From Pseudomonas sp. Ga0074129 (GTDB taxonomy: Bacteria > Pseudomonadota > Gammaproteobacteria > Pseudomonadales > Pseudomonadaceae): a stretch of DNA of 64,000 bases. Where the stretch lies: contig LNDO01000062.1 of the NCBI GenBank assembly GCA_001465025.1, forward strand, positions 1 through 64,000, read 5' to 3'. A program made the position numbers and the translations under genes. A model generated the notes under the pieces. It made no database searches. It saw nothing but the letters and a program-made list of their open reading frames with translations, and had not been told where the DNA came from. Shown piece by piece: positions 1-9,470 of the stretch (the stretch's first letter is position 1; each line of letters starts with the position of its first letter).

Positions 1-98
1 CGAAGATCAATTTACGCCCACGCAAACGCCTGGGCTGGAAGACACCGTACGAAGTGTATGCAGGGGTGAGCGTTGCACTTATGGGTTGAATTCAGGCC
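1..98 (+). mobile_element. Right end of an IS30-type insertion sequence, boundary uncertain
   Basis: The transposase end implies that an insertion sequence ends close to here. In IS30 relatives the terminal inverted repeat commonly overlaps or follows the stop codon, so the stretch near 72-98 is a candidate, but the left end is outside the window and the repeat cannot be verified. The IS sits where the mla genes usually neighbour kdsD in Pseudomonas. Confidence 0.4.
3..89 (+). CDS. IS30-family transposase, C-terminal fragment (cut by window edge)
   Basis: The first 29 codons of this reading frame carry RPRKRLGWKTPYEV, the motif typical of the C-terminal end of IS30-family DDE transposases, and then stop at TGA 87-89. 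The rest of the gene lies upstream of the window. It reads toward kdsD. The family call rests on this short motif; IS30 is the best fit. Whether the full element is intact cannot be seen. Confidence 0.75.
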   Translation, partial: KINLRPRKRLGWKTPYEVYAGVSVALMG

Positions 99-198
99 CT
101 GCCTCACCCAAGATTGATCCTGTTGCAGGAGATAAGTGTTTCACAGTTGCCGCAGCCTTATGCGCCGTGGAAAGGGTGGGCAGATGTGGCATTACCGT

Positions 199-204
199 TA
201 TAAT
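199..204 (+). promoter_or_regulatory. Candidate sigma-70 -10 box for kdsD
   Basis: A perfect TATAAT lies 33 bases before the kdsD start codon. The region 17 bases upstream (about 176-181) does not resemble TTGACA, so the -35 is weak. The rest of 90-236 shows no gene. Confidence 0.4.
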
Positions 205-236
205 CGCCGGCTTAGCCTGAACGTTGTCGAGATGTC

Positions 237-1211
237 ATGAGCCAATCCACTGATTTGATCCAATCCGCGCAGCGCACCATTCGCTTGGAACTCGACGCCA
301 TTGAGGATCTTCTGCAGCGCATCAACGGCGACTTTATTCGTGCCTGTGAGTTGATTCTCGGCAGCAAAGGACGCGTTGTAGTGGTGGGCATGGGCAAATC
401 AGGCCATATCGGTAACAAAATCGCTGCAACCCTAGCCAGCACCGGCACCACAGCCTTCTTTGTTCACCCGGCTGAGGCGAGCCACGGCGACATGGGCATG
501 ATCACCCGTGACGACGTGGTGCTTGCATTATCCAACTCCGGCTCAACTGCTGAGATCGTCACCCTGCTGCCCCTGATCAAACGCTTGGGCATCACACTGA
601 TCAGCATGACCGGCAATCCTGAGTCGCCATTGGCCAAGGCCGCTGAAGTCAACCTGGATGCCCGCGTGGCGCAGGAAGCCTGCCCACTCAACCTCGCCCC
701 CACGTCATCGACCACCGTATCGCTGGTTCTTGGCGATGCCCTGGCGATTGCCTTGCTAGAAGCACGCGGCTTCACCGCCGAAGACTTCGCATTCTCCCAC
801 CCGGGCGGCGCATTGGGTCGCCGCCTACTGCTCAAGGTGGAAAACGTGATGCACACCGGCGCCAGCCTGCCGCAGGTCAAGCGCGGTACCTCACTGCGCG
901 ACGCGCTGCTGGAAATGACCCAAAAAGGCTTGGGCATGACCGTAGTTACCGAGGATGACGGGCGCTTGGCCGGCATCTTCACAGACGGCGACCTACGCCG
1001 AACCCTGGACCGTAATATCGACGTCCGTGAAACCCTTATTGACCACGTCATGACCGCTAACGGTAAAACAGCGCGCGCGGACATGCTGGCCGCCGAAGCC
1101 CTGAAAATCATGGAAGACCACAAAATCAGCTCACTGGTGGTGATCGACGAACACCAACAACCCATTGGTGCACTGAACATGCACGACCTGCTGCGCGCCG
1201 GAGTGATGTAA
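237..1211 (+). CDS. kdsD: Arabinose-5-phosphate isomerase KdsD
   Basis: Converts ribulose-5-phosphate to arabinose-5-phosphate, the first step of Kdo synthesis for lipopolysaccharide, in the cytoplasm. The 324-residue protein has an N-terminal SIS sugar-isomerase domain (about 40-175, with VVGMGKSGHIGNK and the SNSGST phosphate loop) and two C-terminal CBS motifs (about 205-324), the standard architecture. It is first in a tight run with kdsC and the lpt genes; the stop codon shares one base with the kdsC start (TAATG), so translation is probably coupled. The IS end upstream may have changed its promoter context. Confidence 0.95.
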   Translation: MSQSTDLIQSAQRTIRLELDAIEDLLQRINGDFIRACELILGSKGRVVVVGMGKSGHIGNKIAATLASTGTTAFFVHPAEASHGDMGMITRDDVVLALSNSGSTAEIVTLLPLIKRLGITLISMTGNPESPLAKAAEVNLDARVAQEACPLNLAPTSSTTVSLVLGDALAIALLEARGFTAEDFAFSHPGGALGRRLLLKVENVMHTGASLPQVKRGTSLRDALLEMTQKGLGMTVVTEDDGRLAGIFTDGDLRRTLDRNIDVRETLIDHVMTANGKTARADMLAAEALKIMEDHKISSLVVIDEHQQPIGALNMHDLLRAGVM

Positions 1212-1747
1212 TGACAAACCTAACCCACGAAGAACTGCTGCAACGCGCCCGCAGCGTCAAACTGGCTATTTTTGACGTCGACGGCGTGCTGACTGATGGC
1301 AAACTGTATTTCTTGGTTGATGGCAGTGAGTTCAAGACATTCAACACACTGGATGGTCACGGCATCAAAATGCTGATCAACTCAGGCGTACGCACGGCCA
1401 TCATCAGCGGGCGCAAAACACCGGTGGTTGAGCGCCGCGCACAGAATCTGGGCATTCAGCACCTGTATCAAGGCCGTGAGGATAAGCTGGTGGTGCTTGA
1501 TGAACTGCTGGGCGAATTGGGCCTCGACTATACTCAAGTGGCTTATCTGGGTGACGACCTGCCTGACCTGCCAGTGATTCGCCGTGTAGGCCTTGGCATG
1601 GCAGTGGCCAGCGCCGACGGTTTTGTTCGCGAGCACGCTCACGGCATTACTCGCGCCCGAGGTGGCGAAGGCGCTGCCCGCGAGTTCTGCGAATTGATCA
1701 TGCATGCGCAAGGCACCCTCGATACCGCCCAAGCTGCTTACTTATAG
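1211..1747 (+). CDS. kdsC: 3-deoxy-D-manno-octulosonate 8-phosphate phosphatase KdsC
   Basis: Dephosphorylates Kdo-8-phosphate to Kdo. This 178-residue HAD-superfamily phosphatase of the short, cap-less type has the DxDG nucleophile motif FDVDGVLTDG near residue 21, SGR in motif II and GDDLPDLP as the metal-binding motif. It belongs to the same pathway as kdsD next door, and length and order match Pseudomonas. The ATG overlaps the kdsD stop by one base. Confidence 0.95.
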   Translation: MTNLTHEELLQRARSVKLAIFDVDGVLTDGKLYFLVDGSEFKTFNTLDGHGIKMLINSGVRTAIISGRKTPVVERRAQNLGIQHLYQGREDKLVVLDELLGELGLDYTQVAYLGDDLPDLPVIRRVGLGMAVASADGFVREHAHGITRARGGEGAAREFCELIMHAQGTLDTAQAAYL

Positions 1748-1754
1748 GCCCGCC

Positions 1755-2324
1755 ATGCCGCGCAAATTGCTCAACTTATCGCTCCTTGCTTGCGCCGCAC
1801 TGCTGGTGGCAGCGCTCGGCTACTGGAACTTAAACCCGGACGAAGCGAATACAGTCAAAAGTAGTGGAGCGCCTGAAAACCTTGTCGACTTCTACGCCCA
1901 CAACACGTACACCGTGCAATACCAGGCCGACGGCAAGCTGCATTATGAAATAACCGCCGAGAAGGTTGAGCACATCAAGACCAGCGACATCACCCTGATG
2001 ACCGCACCGAACATGAACCTGTTTCGTGGCACCGATCTGCCGTGGCAGATTCGCAGCGAGCGTGGTGAAGTTTCCCCTGGCGGCAGCGAAGTGGAGTTAA
2101 TCGAGCGGGTTCGCGTCGAGCGAACCGACGCCAAAGGCCGCCCAACGACGCTTACTACCAGCCGCCTGACCGTATTCCCAAACAAGGAATTTGCGCAGAC
2201 CCAGCAGGCCGTTAGAATCGTAGCGGCCAACGGCGTGACCACGGCACAAGGAATGAAAGCGTACATGAATGACGGCAGGATGCTCCTGCTGTCCAACGTA
2301 AGAGGTCAGCATGAGGCTCGTTAA
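1755..2324 (+). CDS. lptC: LPS export ABC transporter periplasmic protein LptC
   Basis: Bitopic inner-membrane protein that receives LPS from LptBFG and hands it to LptA. The 189-residue product has one N-terminal membrane segment (about 5-22, LLNLSLLACAALLVAALGYW) followed by a periplasmic beta-jellyroll region. The ATG at 1755 is chosen because it puts the membrane anchor at the N-terminus and follows kdsC by 7 bases. Its 3' end overlaps lptA by 14 bases. Confidence 0.92.
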   Translation: MPRKLLNLSLLACAALLVAALGYWNLNPDEANTVKSSGAPENLVDFYAHNTYTVQYQADGKLHYEITAEKVEHIKTSDITLMTAPNMNLFRGTDLPWQIRSERGEVSPGGSEVELIERVRVERTDAKGRPTTLTTSRLTVFPNKEFAQTQQAVRIVAANGVTTAQGMKAYMNDGRMLLLSNVRGQHEAR

Positions 2325-2853
2325 CACCCTCCCCCTACTATTCAGCCTGAGCGCCGCTCTTGTTAGCGCCAGCGCATGGGCACTGCCCTCTGATCGTGAG
2401 CAGCCTATCCGCATCCAGGCAGACAGTGCAGAGCTGGATGACAAGCAAGGCGTGGCCGTTTATCGCGGCGACGTCATCATCACCCAAGGCAGCATGAAGG
2501 TTACCGGCGACACCGTGACCATCACCCAAAACGCCAAAGGCGACGTGGAGGTTTTCACCTCCGTTGGCAGCCCGGCCTACTACGAACAACAGCCTTCGGC
2601 TGACAAAGAAATCGTCAAAGCCTACGGCCTGACCATTCAATACTTTATGAGCAATGAACGCGTTGTGCTGATTGACCAGGCCAAAGTCATTCAGGAAGGC
2701 AACACCTTCGAGGGCGAGAAAATCGTTTACGACACCCGCCGCCAGATTGTGAATGCCGGCCGCGCCACAGGCACGAGCGTCACCGCTCCTCGCCCGCGCA
2801 TCGACATGGTGATCCAGCCGAAGAACAAACAAGCCGATCAGCAGGCGCAATAA
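2311..2853 (+). CDS. lptA: LPS transport periplasmic protein LptA (LptH)
   Basis: Periplasmic bridge protein that carries LPS from LptC to the outer-membrane LptDE complex. The 180-residue precursor has a signal peptide (about 1-24, ending SASAWA) and an OstA/LptA beta-jellyroll domain with [14 protein letters not shown] and repeated [12 protein letters not shown] strands. In P. aeruginosa this protein is called LptH. It starts inside the end of lptC and is followed 2 bases later by lptB. Confidence 0.93.
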   Translation: MRLVNTLPLLFSLSAALVSASAWALPSDREQPIRIQADSAELDDKQGVAVYRGDVIITQGSMKVTGDTVTITQNAKGDVEVFTSVGSPAYYEQQPSADKEIVKAYGLTIQYFMSNERVVLIDQAKVIQEGNTFEGEKIVYDTRRQIVNAGRATGTSVTAPRPRIDMVIQPKNKQADQQAQ

Positions 2854-2855
2854 CA

Positions 2856-3581
2856 ATGGCCATATTGAAAGCCCAGCACTTGGCCAAGAGCTACAAAGGC
2901 CGACAGGTCGTGCGCGATGTCAGCCTGAATATCGAAAGCGGTCAGATCGTGGGCTTGCTCGGCCCCAACGGCGCAGGCAAGACCACCTGTTTCTACATGA
3001 TTGTTGGCTTGGTTCAAGCGGATCAGGGGCGCGTACTCATCGATGACCTCGACGTCAGCTATCAACCTATGCACGGCCGCGCTCGCGCCGGCATCGGTTA
3101 CCTGCCGCAGGAAGCCTCGATCTTCCGCAAGCTAAGCGTGGCCGACAACATCATGGCCATCCTGGAAACACGCAAAGACCTCAACAAATCCGGCCGCCAG
3201 GATGCACTCGAAGCCCTGCTGCAGGAGTTTCACATCACCCACATCCGCGACAACCTTGGCATGAGCCTGTCCGGCGGTGAGCGCCGCCGTGTAGAGATTG
3301 CCCGCGCGCTGGCAACCAACCCAAAATTCATTTTGCTGGATGAGCCTTTCGCTGGTGTTGACCCGATTTCCGTGGGCGACATCAAACAAATCATTCACCA
3401 CCTCAAAGCCAAAGGCATCGGCGTATTGATCACCGATCACAACGTACGCGAGACACTGGATATCTGCGAGACCGCCTACATTGTCAGCGACGGCCAACTG
3501 ATCGCCGAAGGAGATGCCGATGCCATTCTGGCCAACCAGACGGTTAAAGAGGTGTATCTGGGCCACGAATTCAAGTTGTGA
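2856..3581 (+). CDS. lptB: LPS export ABC transporter ATP-binding protein LptB
   Basis: Cytoplasmic ATPase that drives LPS extraction by LptFG. The 241-residue protein has Walker [10 protein letters not shown] (about 36-44), the ABC signature LSGGERRR, Walker [13 protein letters not shown] and the switch His in ITDHNVRE, all intact. The LptB-type [13 protein letters not shown]-loop is present. It ends the kds-lpt run; rpoN follows after a 137-base gap with its own promoter signals. Confidence 0.96.
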   Translation: MAILKAQHLAKSYKGRQVVRDVSLNIESGQIVGLLGPNGAGKTTCFYMIVGLVQADQGRVLIDDLDVSYQPMHGRARAGIGYLPQEASIFRKLSVADNIMAILETRKDLNKSGRQDALEALLQEFHITHIRDNLGMSLSGGERRRVEIARALATNPKFILLDEPFAGVDPISVGDIKQIIHHLKAKGIGVLITDHNVRETLDICETAYIVSDGQLIAEGDADAILANQTVKEVYLGHEFKL

Positions 3582-3634
3582 CACAAACTCTTCTGGGGTG
3601 AACACAACCAAGGCTAGGCAAACCCCTTAAAATC

Positions 3635-3650
3635 AGGCATATAATTTGCT
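3635..3650 (+). promoter_or_regulatory. rpoN promoter region: sigma-54-like -24/-12 element overlapping a TATAAT box
   Basis: Between lptB and rpoN there is GGCAT-N5-TTGCT, with GG at 3636-3637 and GC at 3648-3649, the 10-base spacing of sigma-54 promoters. A perfect sigma-70 -10 box TATAAT (3640-3645) lies inside it, about 74 bases before the rpoN ATG. The overlap would let RNA polymerase-sigma-54 block the sigma-70 promoter. This is sequence reading only. Confidence 0.5.
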
Positions 3651-3718
3651 TCCAAGTGGCGTTTTTCTTAACCGCCCTGTAGTGGATCGCGCACAGACGC
3701 CGGTAAATAAGGTCTGCA

Positions 3719-5233
3719 ATGAAACCATCGCTAGTCCTGAAAATGGGCCAGCAGCTGACGATGACGCCTCAGCTGCAACAGGCCATTCGCCTACTCCAAC
3801 TGTCGACCCTGGATCTGCAACAAGAGATCCAAGAGGCCCTGGAGTCAAACCCGATGCTCGAACGCCAAGAAGACGGCGATGACTTCGACAATTCGGACCC
3901 CATGGCCGATGGCGCAGAAAGCGCCAGCAGTCACGAACAGCAAGAACCCGCTTACCAAGACACCAACTTCCAGGAAACCACACAAACCGTGGACAACCTT
4001 GAAGAAGGCGACTGGAACGAGCGCATTCCCAATGAGCTGCCAGTTGATACTGCCTGGGAAGATATTTACCAAACCAGCGCCAGCAGCCTGCCCAGTAGCA
4101 GCAACGACGATGACGAGTGGGATTTCACCACCCGCACTTCAAGCGGCGAAAGCCTGCAAAGCCATATGCTCTGGCAACTCAATTTGGTGCCTATGTCCGA
4201 CAAGGATCGCCTGATCGGCGTTACCTTGATCGACTGCATAAACCAGCAGGGCTATCTGGAAGAAACCCTGGAAGAAGTCGTTGAAGCCTTCGACCCCGAA
4301 CTGGACATCGAACTCGATGAAGTGGAAGCGGTGCTGCATCGCATTCAGCAATTCGAGCCCGCCGGTATTGCCGCACGCAACCTGGGTGAATGCTTGCTGC
4401 TGCAACTGCGCCAGCTACCCAGCAAAACGCCTTGGCTGACAGAGGCCCAGCGCCTGGCCAATGACTACCTTGACCTGCTCGGCAGTCGCGACTACAGCCA
4501 GTTGATGCGCCGCATGAAGCTCAAGGAAGATGAACTGCGCCAAGTTATAGAGCTGATCCAAAGCCTCAATCCGCGTCCAGGCTCACAGATTGAGTCCAGC
4601 GAACCCGAATACGTCGTGCCTGACGTGATTGTGCGCAAACACAATGAACGCTGGTTAGTTGAGCTGAACCAGGAAGCCATGCCACGCCTGCGGGTAAACG
4701 CGCAATATGCCGGGTTCGTCAAACGGGCCGACTCCAGCGCCGACAACACCTTTATGCGCAATCAGTTGCAGGAAGCACGCTGGTTTATCAAAAGTCTGCA
4801 AAGTCGTAACGAAACGCTGATGAAAGTCGCCACGCAAATCGTCGAGCACCAACGCGGCTTCCTCGATTACGGCGATGAGGCCATGAAGCCGTTGGTGCTA
4901 CACGACATTGCAGAAGCAGTCGGCATGCATGAATCGACCATTTCGCGGGTCACCACGCAAAAATTCATGCACACCCCGCGCGGCATTTTTGAGTTGAAAT
5001 ATTTCTTCTCCAGCCACGTCAGCACCTCTGAAGGTGGCGAATGCTCGTCCACAGCGATACGAGCCATCATCAAAAAACTGGTCGCCGCGGAAAATGCGAA
5101 AAAGCCGTTGAGTGACAGCAAGATCGCTGGTTTACTGGAAGCACAGGGCATTCAAGTGGCCCGCCGCACCGTTGCAAAATACCGTGAATCCCTCGGTATA
5201 GCGCCCTCCAGCGAGCGCAAACGATTGATCTAA
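3719..5233 (+). CDS. rpoN: RNA polymerase sigma-54 factor RpoN
   Basis: Sigma factor for nitrogen, motility and many other enhancer-dependent promoters. The 504-residue protein has the Gln/Leu-rich region I (about 1-48), an acidic region II (about 50-125), the core-binding and HTH regions, and the diagnostic RpoN box [10 protein letters not shown] at about 481-490. The ATG at 3719 gives the usual [13 protein letters not shown] start and has AAGG just upstream. It is followed by hpf, ptsN, rapZ and ptsO, the conserved rpoN neighbourhood. Confidence 0.97.
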   Translation: MKPSLVLKMGQQLTMTPQLQQAIRLLQLSTLDLQQEIQEALESNPMLERQEDGDDFDNSDPMADGAESASSHEQQEPAYQDTNFQETTQTVDNLEEGDWNERIPNELPVDTAWEDIYQTSASSLPSSSNDDDEWDFTTRTSSGESLQSHMLWQLNLVPMSDKDRLIGVTLIDCINQQGYLEETLEEVVEAFDPELDIELDEVEAVLHRIQQFEPAGIAARNLGECLLLQLRQLPSKTPWLTEAQRLANDYLDLLGSRDYSQLMRRMKLKEDELRQVIELIQSLNPRPGSQIESSEPEYVVPDVIVRKHNERWLVELNQEAMPRLRVNAQYAGFVKRADSSADNTFMRNQLQEARWFIKSLQSRNETLMKVATQIVEHQRGFLDYGDEAMKPLVLHDIAEAVGMHESTISRVTTQKFMHTPRGIFELKYFFSSHVSTSEGGECSSTAIRAIIKKLVAAENAKKPLSDSKIAGLLEAQGIQVARRTVAKYRESLGIAPSSERKRLI

Positions 5234-5376
5234 GGCGACCCAAAGAAGGAAGACAACTCGCAGCGTGCAAACACCCCTGGCCACGTATTTTCGTAAAAGC
5301 GTCCATACTGTTAACAAGCAATATGCGCCGTGCCAGGCTCGCAGCGTCAGAGCCTTCCACGCCACAGTGTTCCGGC

Positions 5377-5394
5377 GGCAGGCCCTTTGCCTGT
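5377..5394 (+). promoter_or_regulatory. Candidate sigma-54-like element or leader hairpin before hpf
   Basis: GGCA-N6-TTGC with GG at 5377-5378 and GC at 5389-5390 has sigma-54 spacing, 35 bases before the hpf ATG. The same bases can pair CAGGC with GCCTG across a CCTTT loop, so it may instead be an RNA hairpin in the hpf leader. The 5234-5425 gap shows no gene. Confidence 0.25.
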
Positions 5395-5425
5395 CTCTTA
5401 CACACGGCAACAAGGAGAAAGCGGT

Positions 5426-5734
5426 ATGCAAGTCAACATCAGTGGACATCAGCTGGATGTGACCGACGCCCTGCGCGACTACATCGCCGAAAAACTCGGT
5501 CGATTAGAGCGCCACTTCGACAAGATAACCAACGTGCAAGTCATCATGGAGGTCGAGAAACTCAAGCAGAAAATCGAAGCCACGTTGCACATCGCCGGAG
5601 GCGAAGTGGTCGCCAACGCCGAGCATGAAGACATGTACGCGGCCATCGATTTACTGACCGACAAACTCGATCGACAACTCATCAAACACAAGGAAAAACA
5701 GCTCGAACGTCAACAGGGCGCAATGGCTCGCTGA
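5426..5734 (+). CDS. hpf: Ribosome hibernation promoting factor HPF
   Basis: Binds the 30S decoding region and promotes ribosome dimerisation or inactivation in stationary phase. The 102-residue protein is the short HPF type, with MQVNISGHQLDVTDALRDYI at the start and an S30AE/YfiA fold, without the extra C-terminal dimerisation domain of long HPF. The ATG at 5426 is chosen over an upstream in-frame ATG at 5330 because AAGGAG lies 8 bases before it and the family begins here. It lies between rpoN and ptsN. Confidence 0.94.
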   Translation: MQVNISGHQLDVTDALRDYIAEKLGRLERHFDKITNVQVIMEVEKLKQKIEATLHIAGGEVVANAEHEDMYAAIDLLTDKLDRQLIKHKEKQLERQQGAMAR

Positions 5735-5749
5735 CTTCGTCTATCTCCT

Positions 5750-6223
5750 ATGATCCAACTCCAAACTATCCTGACCCCCGGCCGTTCCTTGGTGAACGTG
5801 CCGGGAGGCAGCAAAAAACGCGTTCTTGAACAGATTGCCAACCTGGTAGCCCGCGAGCTGCCTGATTTGGACGGTCAAGACGTTTTCGAAAGCCTGATTG
5901 CCCGTGAAAAGCTTGGTTCTACCGGCTTCGGTAACGGCATCGCCATTCCTCATTGCCGCTTGGTCGGTTGCAACGCGCCCATCAGCGCACTGCTGCGCCT
6001 CGACACGGCGGTAGACTTTGACGCTATCGACGGCGAGCCAGTGGACCTGCTGTTTGTCCTGCTGGTACCCGAAGCGGCGACTGATGCTCACCTTGAACTG
6101 CTGCGCCAAATCGCCAGCATGCTCGACCGCAGCGACGTTCGCGCCAGCTTGCGTCAGGCCGACAACAGCGAAGCGCTGTATCAGGTCGTAGTTGACGCAC
6201 AAAACCAACTCAATCAAGGCTGA
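5750..6223 (+). CDS. ptsN: Nitrogen PTS enzyme IIA (EIIA-Ntr)
   Basis: Regulatory phosphoacceptor of the nitrogen phosphotransferase system. It receives phosphate from HPr-like NPr and modulates potassium transport, stress and sigma-54-related functions. The 157-residue protein is a single PTS EIIA type-2 domain with the active His at about residue 68 in GIAIPHCR. It is two bases from rapZ and near ptsO, its phosphodonor; PtsP (EI-Ntr) is not in the window. Confidence 0.95.
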   Translation: MIQLQTILTPGRSLVNVPGGSKKRVLEQIANLVARELPDLDGQDVFESLIAREKLGSTGFGNGIAIPHCRLVGCNAPISALLRLDTAVDFDAIDGEPVDLLFVLLVPEAATDAHLELLRQIASMLDRSDVRASLRQADNSEALYQVVVDAQNQLNQG

Positions 6224-6225
6224 GT

Positions 6226-7083
6226 ATGCGTCTGATCATCGTCAGCGGTCGTTCCGGCTCCGGCAAGAGCACCGCGCTCGATGTGCTCGAAGACAACGGT
6301 TTCTACTGCATCGATAACCTGCCAGCTGGGTTGCTGCCCGATCTAGCTGAGCGCACATTGATGCACACCGAGTTGCTCCACCCGCAAATTGCCGTGTCTA
6401 TCGACGCGCGCAATTTACCAAGCCAACTCAAACGCTTCCCTGAACTGCTTGCCGACGTACGTGCGCGGCATATTCAGTGCGATGTGATCTTCCTGGATGC
6501 GGATGATGAAACCCTGCTCAAGCGCTTTTCAGAAACCCGCCGGCGTCACCCGCTGACCAATGAAAGCCGCTCCCTGGCTGAAGCCATTGCCGATGAAAGC
6601 CTGCTGCTAGGGCCGATTACCGATCTGGCTGATCTGAAAATCGACACCACGCGCCTCAACCTTTACCAACTGCGCGACAGCCTCAAGCTACGCCTGCTAA
6701 ACCAGCCTGAACCCGGCACCGCGTTTCTGATTGAGTCCTTTGGATTCAAACGTGGCATGCCGGTGGATGCGGATTTGGTGTTTGATGTTCGCTGCCTGCC
6801 AAACCCTTACTGGAAGCCAGATTTACGTGACTTTTCAGGGCTGGATCAGCCTGTTGCTGAATACCTGTCGAGTCAGCCCGATGTTGAAGAGATGTATCAG
6901 GACATCTTCAGCTACCTGAACAAGTGGTTGCCGCGCTTCGCAGCCAGTAACCGCGCCTATGTCACAGTGGCTATCGGCTGCACGGGCGGGCACCACCGCT
7001 CGGTATACCTGGCCAACCGTTTGGGTGACGCCCTCAAGCCCATTCTGAAAAACGTTCAGACACGCCACCGCGACCTCAGTTAA
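6226..7083 (+). CDS. rapZ: RNase adapter protein RapZ
   Basis: Nucleotide-binding protein; in enteric bacteria it presents the GlmZ small RNA to RNase E and so tunes GlmS. The 285-residue protein has an N-terminal P-loop GRSGSGKST (about 8-16) and the C-terminal RNA-binding domain with [10 protein letters not shown]. GlmZ itself has not been established for Pseudomonas, so its target here is open. It is packed between ptsN and ptsO. Confidence 0.94.
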   Translation: MRLIIVSGRSGSGKSTALDVLEDNGFYCIDNLPAGLLPDLAERTLMHTELLHPQIAVSIDARNLPSQLKRFPELLADVRARHIQCDVIFLDADDETLLKRFSETRRRHPLTNESRSLAEAIADESLLLGPITDLADLKIDTTRLNLYQLRDSLKLRLLNQPEPGTAFLIESFGFKRGMPVDADLVFDVRCLPNPYWKPDLRDFSGLDQPVAEYLSSQPDVEEMYQDIFSYLNKWLPRFAASNRAYVTVAIGCTGGHHRSVYLANRLGDALKPILKNVQTRHRDLS

Positions 7084-7095
7084 GGAATTGCCGCG

Positions 7096-7368
7096 ATGCC
7101 CGCCTGCGAAATCACCATTATCAACAAGCTTGGTCTGCACGCTCGTGCAGCGGCCAAGTTCGTTGGCGTTGCGGGGCGCTTTCCTTGCCAGGTCAAGATT
7201 GGCCGCAGCCCTGAGGGCCTGGTAGATGGAAAAAGCATTATGGCCGTGATGATGCTGGCCGCTGGCAAAGGCACGGCCGTACACCTGCATACCGAAGGTG
7301 AGCAGGACGCAGAAGCGATACAAGCCCTGTGCGAGCTGATCAATAACTTCTTCGACGAAGGCGAGTAA
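7096..7368 (+). CDS. ptsO: HPr-like phosphocarrier NPr of the nitrogen PTS
   Basis: Passes phosphate from EI-Ntr (PtsP) to EIIA-Ntr (PtsN). The 90-residue protein has the phosphoacceptor His15 in KLGLHARAA and the conserved Ser region around KSIMAVMML. It is the last gene of the rpoN cluster and is followed by a strong bidirectional terminator. Confidence 0.95.
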   Translation: MPACEITIINKLGLHARAAAKFVGVAGRFPCQVKIGRSPEGLVDGKSIMAVMMLAAGKGTAVHLHTEGEQDAEAIQALCELINNFFDEGE

Positions 7369-7440
7369 AAACCCAAGCGGCAGCCTCAGCATTAGGTTTG
7401 CAGGCCACGTTTTTTAGTCCCAGGCGCGTAAATCACCAAT

Positions 7441-7479
7441 AAAAAGGGCTGCCCCGCACAAACGGGGCAGCCCTTTTTT
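7441..7479. terminator. Bidirectional Rho-independent terminator between ptsO and pmbA
   Basis: A 15-base perfect inverted repeat (7442-7456 with 7463-7477, loop of 6) is flanked by A-runs on the left and T-runs on the right, so it can end transcripts from both convergent genes. Confidence 0.92.
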
Positions 7480-7491
7480 GTGTCAGGCGAT

Positions 7492-8838
7492 TTAGCTACC
7501 GGCCACGGTCATCCGCTCAATCAGCACTGAGCCGGTGCGGATGTTGCTGCGCAGTTCAAGGTCATTACCCACGGCCACTATTTGCTTGAACATGTCGCGC
7601 AAATTGCCGGCAATGGTCACTTCCTGCACCGGGAACTGGATCTCTCCGTTCTCCACCCAGTAGCCGCCAGCACCGCGCGAATAGTCACCGGTGACCATGT
7701 TCAAACCCTGCCCCATCAGTTCAGTGACGAGCAACCCGCGCCCCATGCGCTTTAGCAGCGCCGCCTGGTTCTCATCGCCATGACTGACAAACAGGTTATG
7801 CACACCGCCTGAGTTGGCAGTACTGGGCATGCCTAGCTTGCGCCCGGAATAAGTGCCGAGCACGTAGGAAAGCAACTCACCGCCCTCAACAAACGACTTG
7901 GCATAGGTTGCCAGGCCGTCACCATCGAAGGCGGCACTGCCCAGCGCACGCGGAATGTGCGGGCGCTCGTCGAGCTTCATCCATTCCGGGAATAACTGCT
8001 GCCCCAACGCGCCCTCTAAAAACGATGACTTGCGGTACAGGTTGCCGCCCGAGATGGCCGCGAGAAAACTGCCGAACAAGCCTGTTGCCAGTTCCGCCGC
8101 AAACAACACCGGCACCTCACAGGTGGGCACCGGTCGCGCGCCCAAGCGGCTGACGGAACGCTCGGCAGCGCGGCGGCCAATACTGGCGGCATCGGCCAGC
8201 AACTCACCCTGACGATTAACGTCATACCAGTAGTCGCGCTGCATCTGCCCGCCATCCTCGGCAATCATCACGCAACTCAGGCTGTGCCGGGTGCTGGCAT
8301 AACCACTGATAAAACCATGACTATTGCCATACACCCGACAGCCCTGATGGGTATTGAGGGTAGTGCCGTCAGCATTCTTGATCCGCTGATCCGCCGCAAA
8401 CGCTGCGGCTTCGCAACTCAGCGCTTGTTCGATGGCCTGCTCGGGGGTGATCGACCACGCATGGTACAAATCCAACGCCGGCAGCTCACGGGCCATCAGT
8501 GCTGCATCAGCCAAACCCGCACATTCGTCTTCAGAGGTGTGTTTGGCAATGGCCAGAGCCGCCGCCACCGTCTCGCGAATAGCCGCATCCCCGGTGGCCG
8601 ACGTGCTGGCTGAACCCTTGCGCTGGCCAACATAAAGGGTGATGCCAAAACCCTGATCGCGGTTGAACTCAACCGTTTCCACCTCACCCTGGCGCACCGT
8701 GGTGGACAAGCCCTGCTCCACCGACACCGCGACCTCGCAAGCACTGGCGCCCTGCTTTTTTGCCTCAGCAATAATTTGCTCCACCTGCGCCTGCAACTGC
8801 GGCACTGCCTGTGGGCCTACCCCGTCTACTGCACTCAT
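7492..8838 (-). CDS. pmbA: Metalloprotease-related protein PmbA (TldE)
   Basis: Partner of TldD in the TldD/TldE protease complex, which processes microcin B17 and degrades CcdA in E. coli. The 448-residue protein is a U62-family member. The ATG at 8838 is chosen because AGGAG sits 8 bases upstream; the in-frame start at 8874 would add 12 residues with no better site. Unlike TldD it lacks the HExxxH zinc motif, as expected for the TldE subunit. tldD lies about 700 bases upstream on the same strand, separated by darP on the other. Confidence 0.93.
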   Translation of the reverse strand: MSAVDGVGPQAVPQLQAQVEQIIAEAKKQGASACEVAVSVEQGLSTTVRQGEVETVEFNRDQGFGITLYVGQRKGSASTSATGDAAIRETVAAALAIAKHTSEDECAGLADAALMARELPALDLYHAWSITPEQAIEQALSCEAAAFAADQRIKNADGTTLNTHQGCRVYGNSHGFISGYASTRHSLSCVMIAEDGGQMQRDYWYDVNRQGELLADAASIGRRAAERSVSRLGARPVPTCEVPVLFAAELATGLFGSFLAAISGGNLYRKSSFLEGALGQQLFPEWMKLDERPHIPRALGSAAFDGDGLATYAKSFVEGGELLSYVLGTYSGRKLGMPSTANSGGVHNLFVSHGDENQAALLKRMGRGLLVTELMGQGLNMVTGDYSRGAGGYWVENGEIQFPVQEVTIAGNLRDMFKQIVAVGNDLELRSNIRTGSVLIERMTVAGS

Positions 8839-8941
8839 AAACACTCCTGAACGATAAGCGGCAAGCGCGACCAAACAGGCCAGACGCTTACAGCTGGAAA
8901 CTTGCTGCTATCATGTCGGCGTTTTCCACTGGACCGCCACC

Positions 8942-9460
8942 ATGTCTGAATACCTTGACGACTTCTCCGGCGAGAAGAGCAAAACCCAAATCAAGCGCGA
9001 GTTGCATGCGCTGCAAGATATGGGACAACGCCTGACCACCCTAAAGCTTGACCTGCTCAACAAACTGCCGCTGACCGACGAGCTGCGCCGCGCGCTTGCC
9101 GAAGCGCCGAAGCACACGGCCAATGCCGCGAAAAAGCGCCACGTGCAGTTTATCGGCCGGCTGATGCGCGACCAGGACGTGGACGCCATTCTGACCCTGC
9201 TCGATCAACTGGATGCCTCAACACGCCAGTACAACGAACGTTTTCATAACCTCGAACGTTGGCGTGACCGCTTGCTCAACGGCGACGACGACACCCTGGA
9301 GAAATTTGTCGGCGAATACGCCGACGCCGACCGTCAACACCTGCGCCAGCTAATCCGCCAGGCCCAGCATGAACTGGCGCAGAACAAAGCACCTGCCGCC
9401 TCACGCAAAATCTTCAAATACATCCGCGAACTGGATGAAGCTCAGCGCGGGCTGCGTTAA
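8942..9460 (+). CDS. darP: Ribosome biogenesis factor DarP (YjgA, DUF615)
   Basis: A 50S-associated assembly factor of the DUF615 family. The 172-residue protein is charged and helical, with the family features [15 protein letters not shown] at the N-terminus and [14 protein letters not shown] at the C-terminus. Placement between pmbA and tldD is conserved in Pseudomonas. The start codon is close to the pmbA start on the other strand, so the 8839-8941 gap holds two divergent promoters. Confidence 0.93.
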   Translation: MSEYLDDFSGEKSKTQIKRELHALQDMGQRLTTLKLDLLNKLPLTDELRRALAEAPKHTANAAKKRHVQFIGRLMRDQDVDAILTLLDQLDASTRQYNERFHNLERWRDRLLNGDDDTLEKFVGEYADADRQHLRQLIRQAQHELAQNKAPAASRKIFKYIRELDEAQRGLR

Positions 9461-9470
9461 CCCTCGCAAC

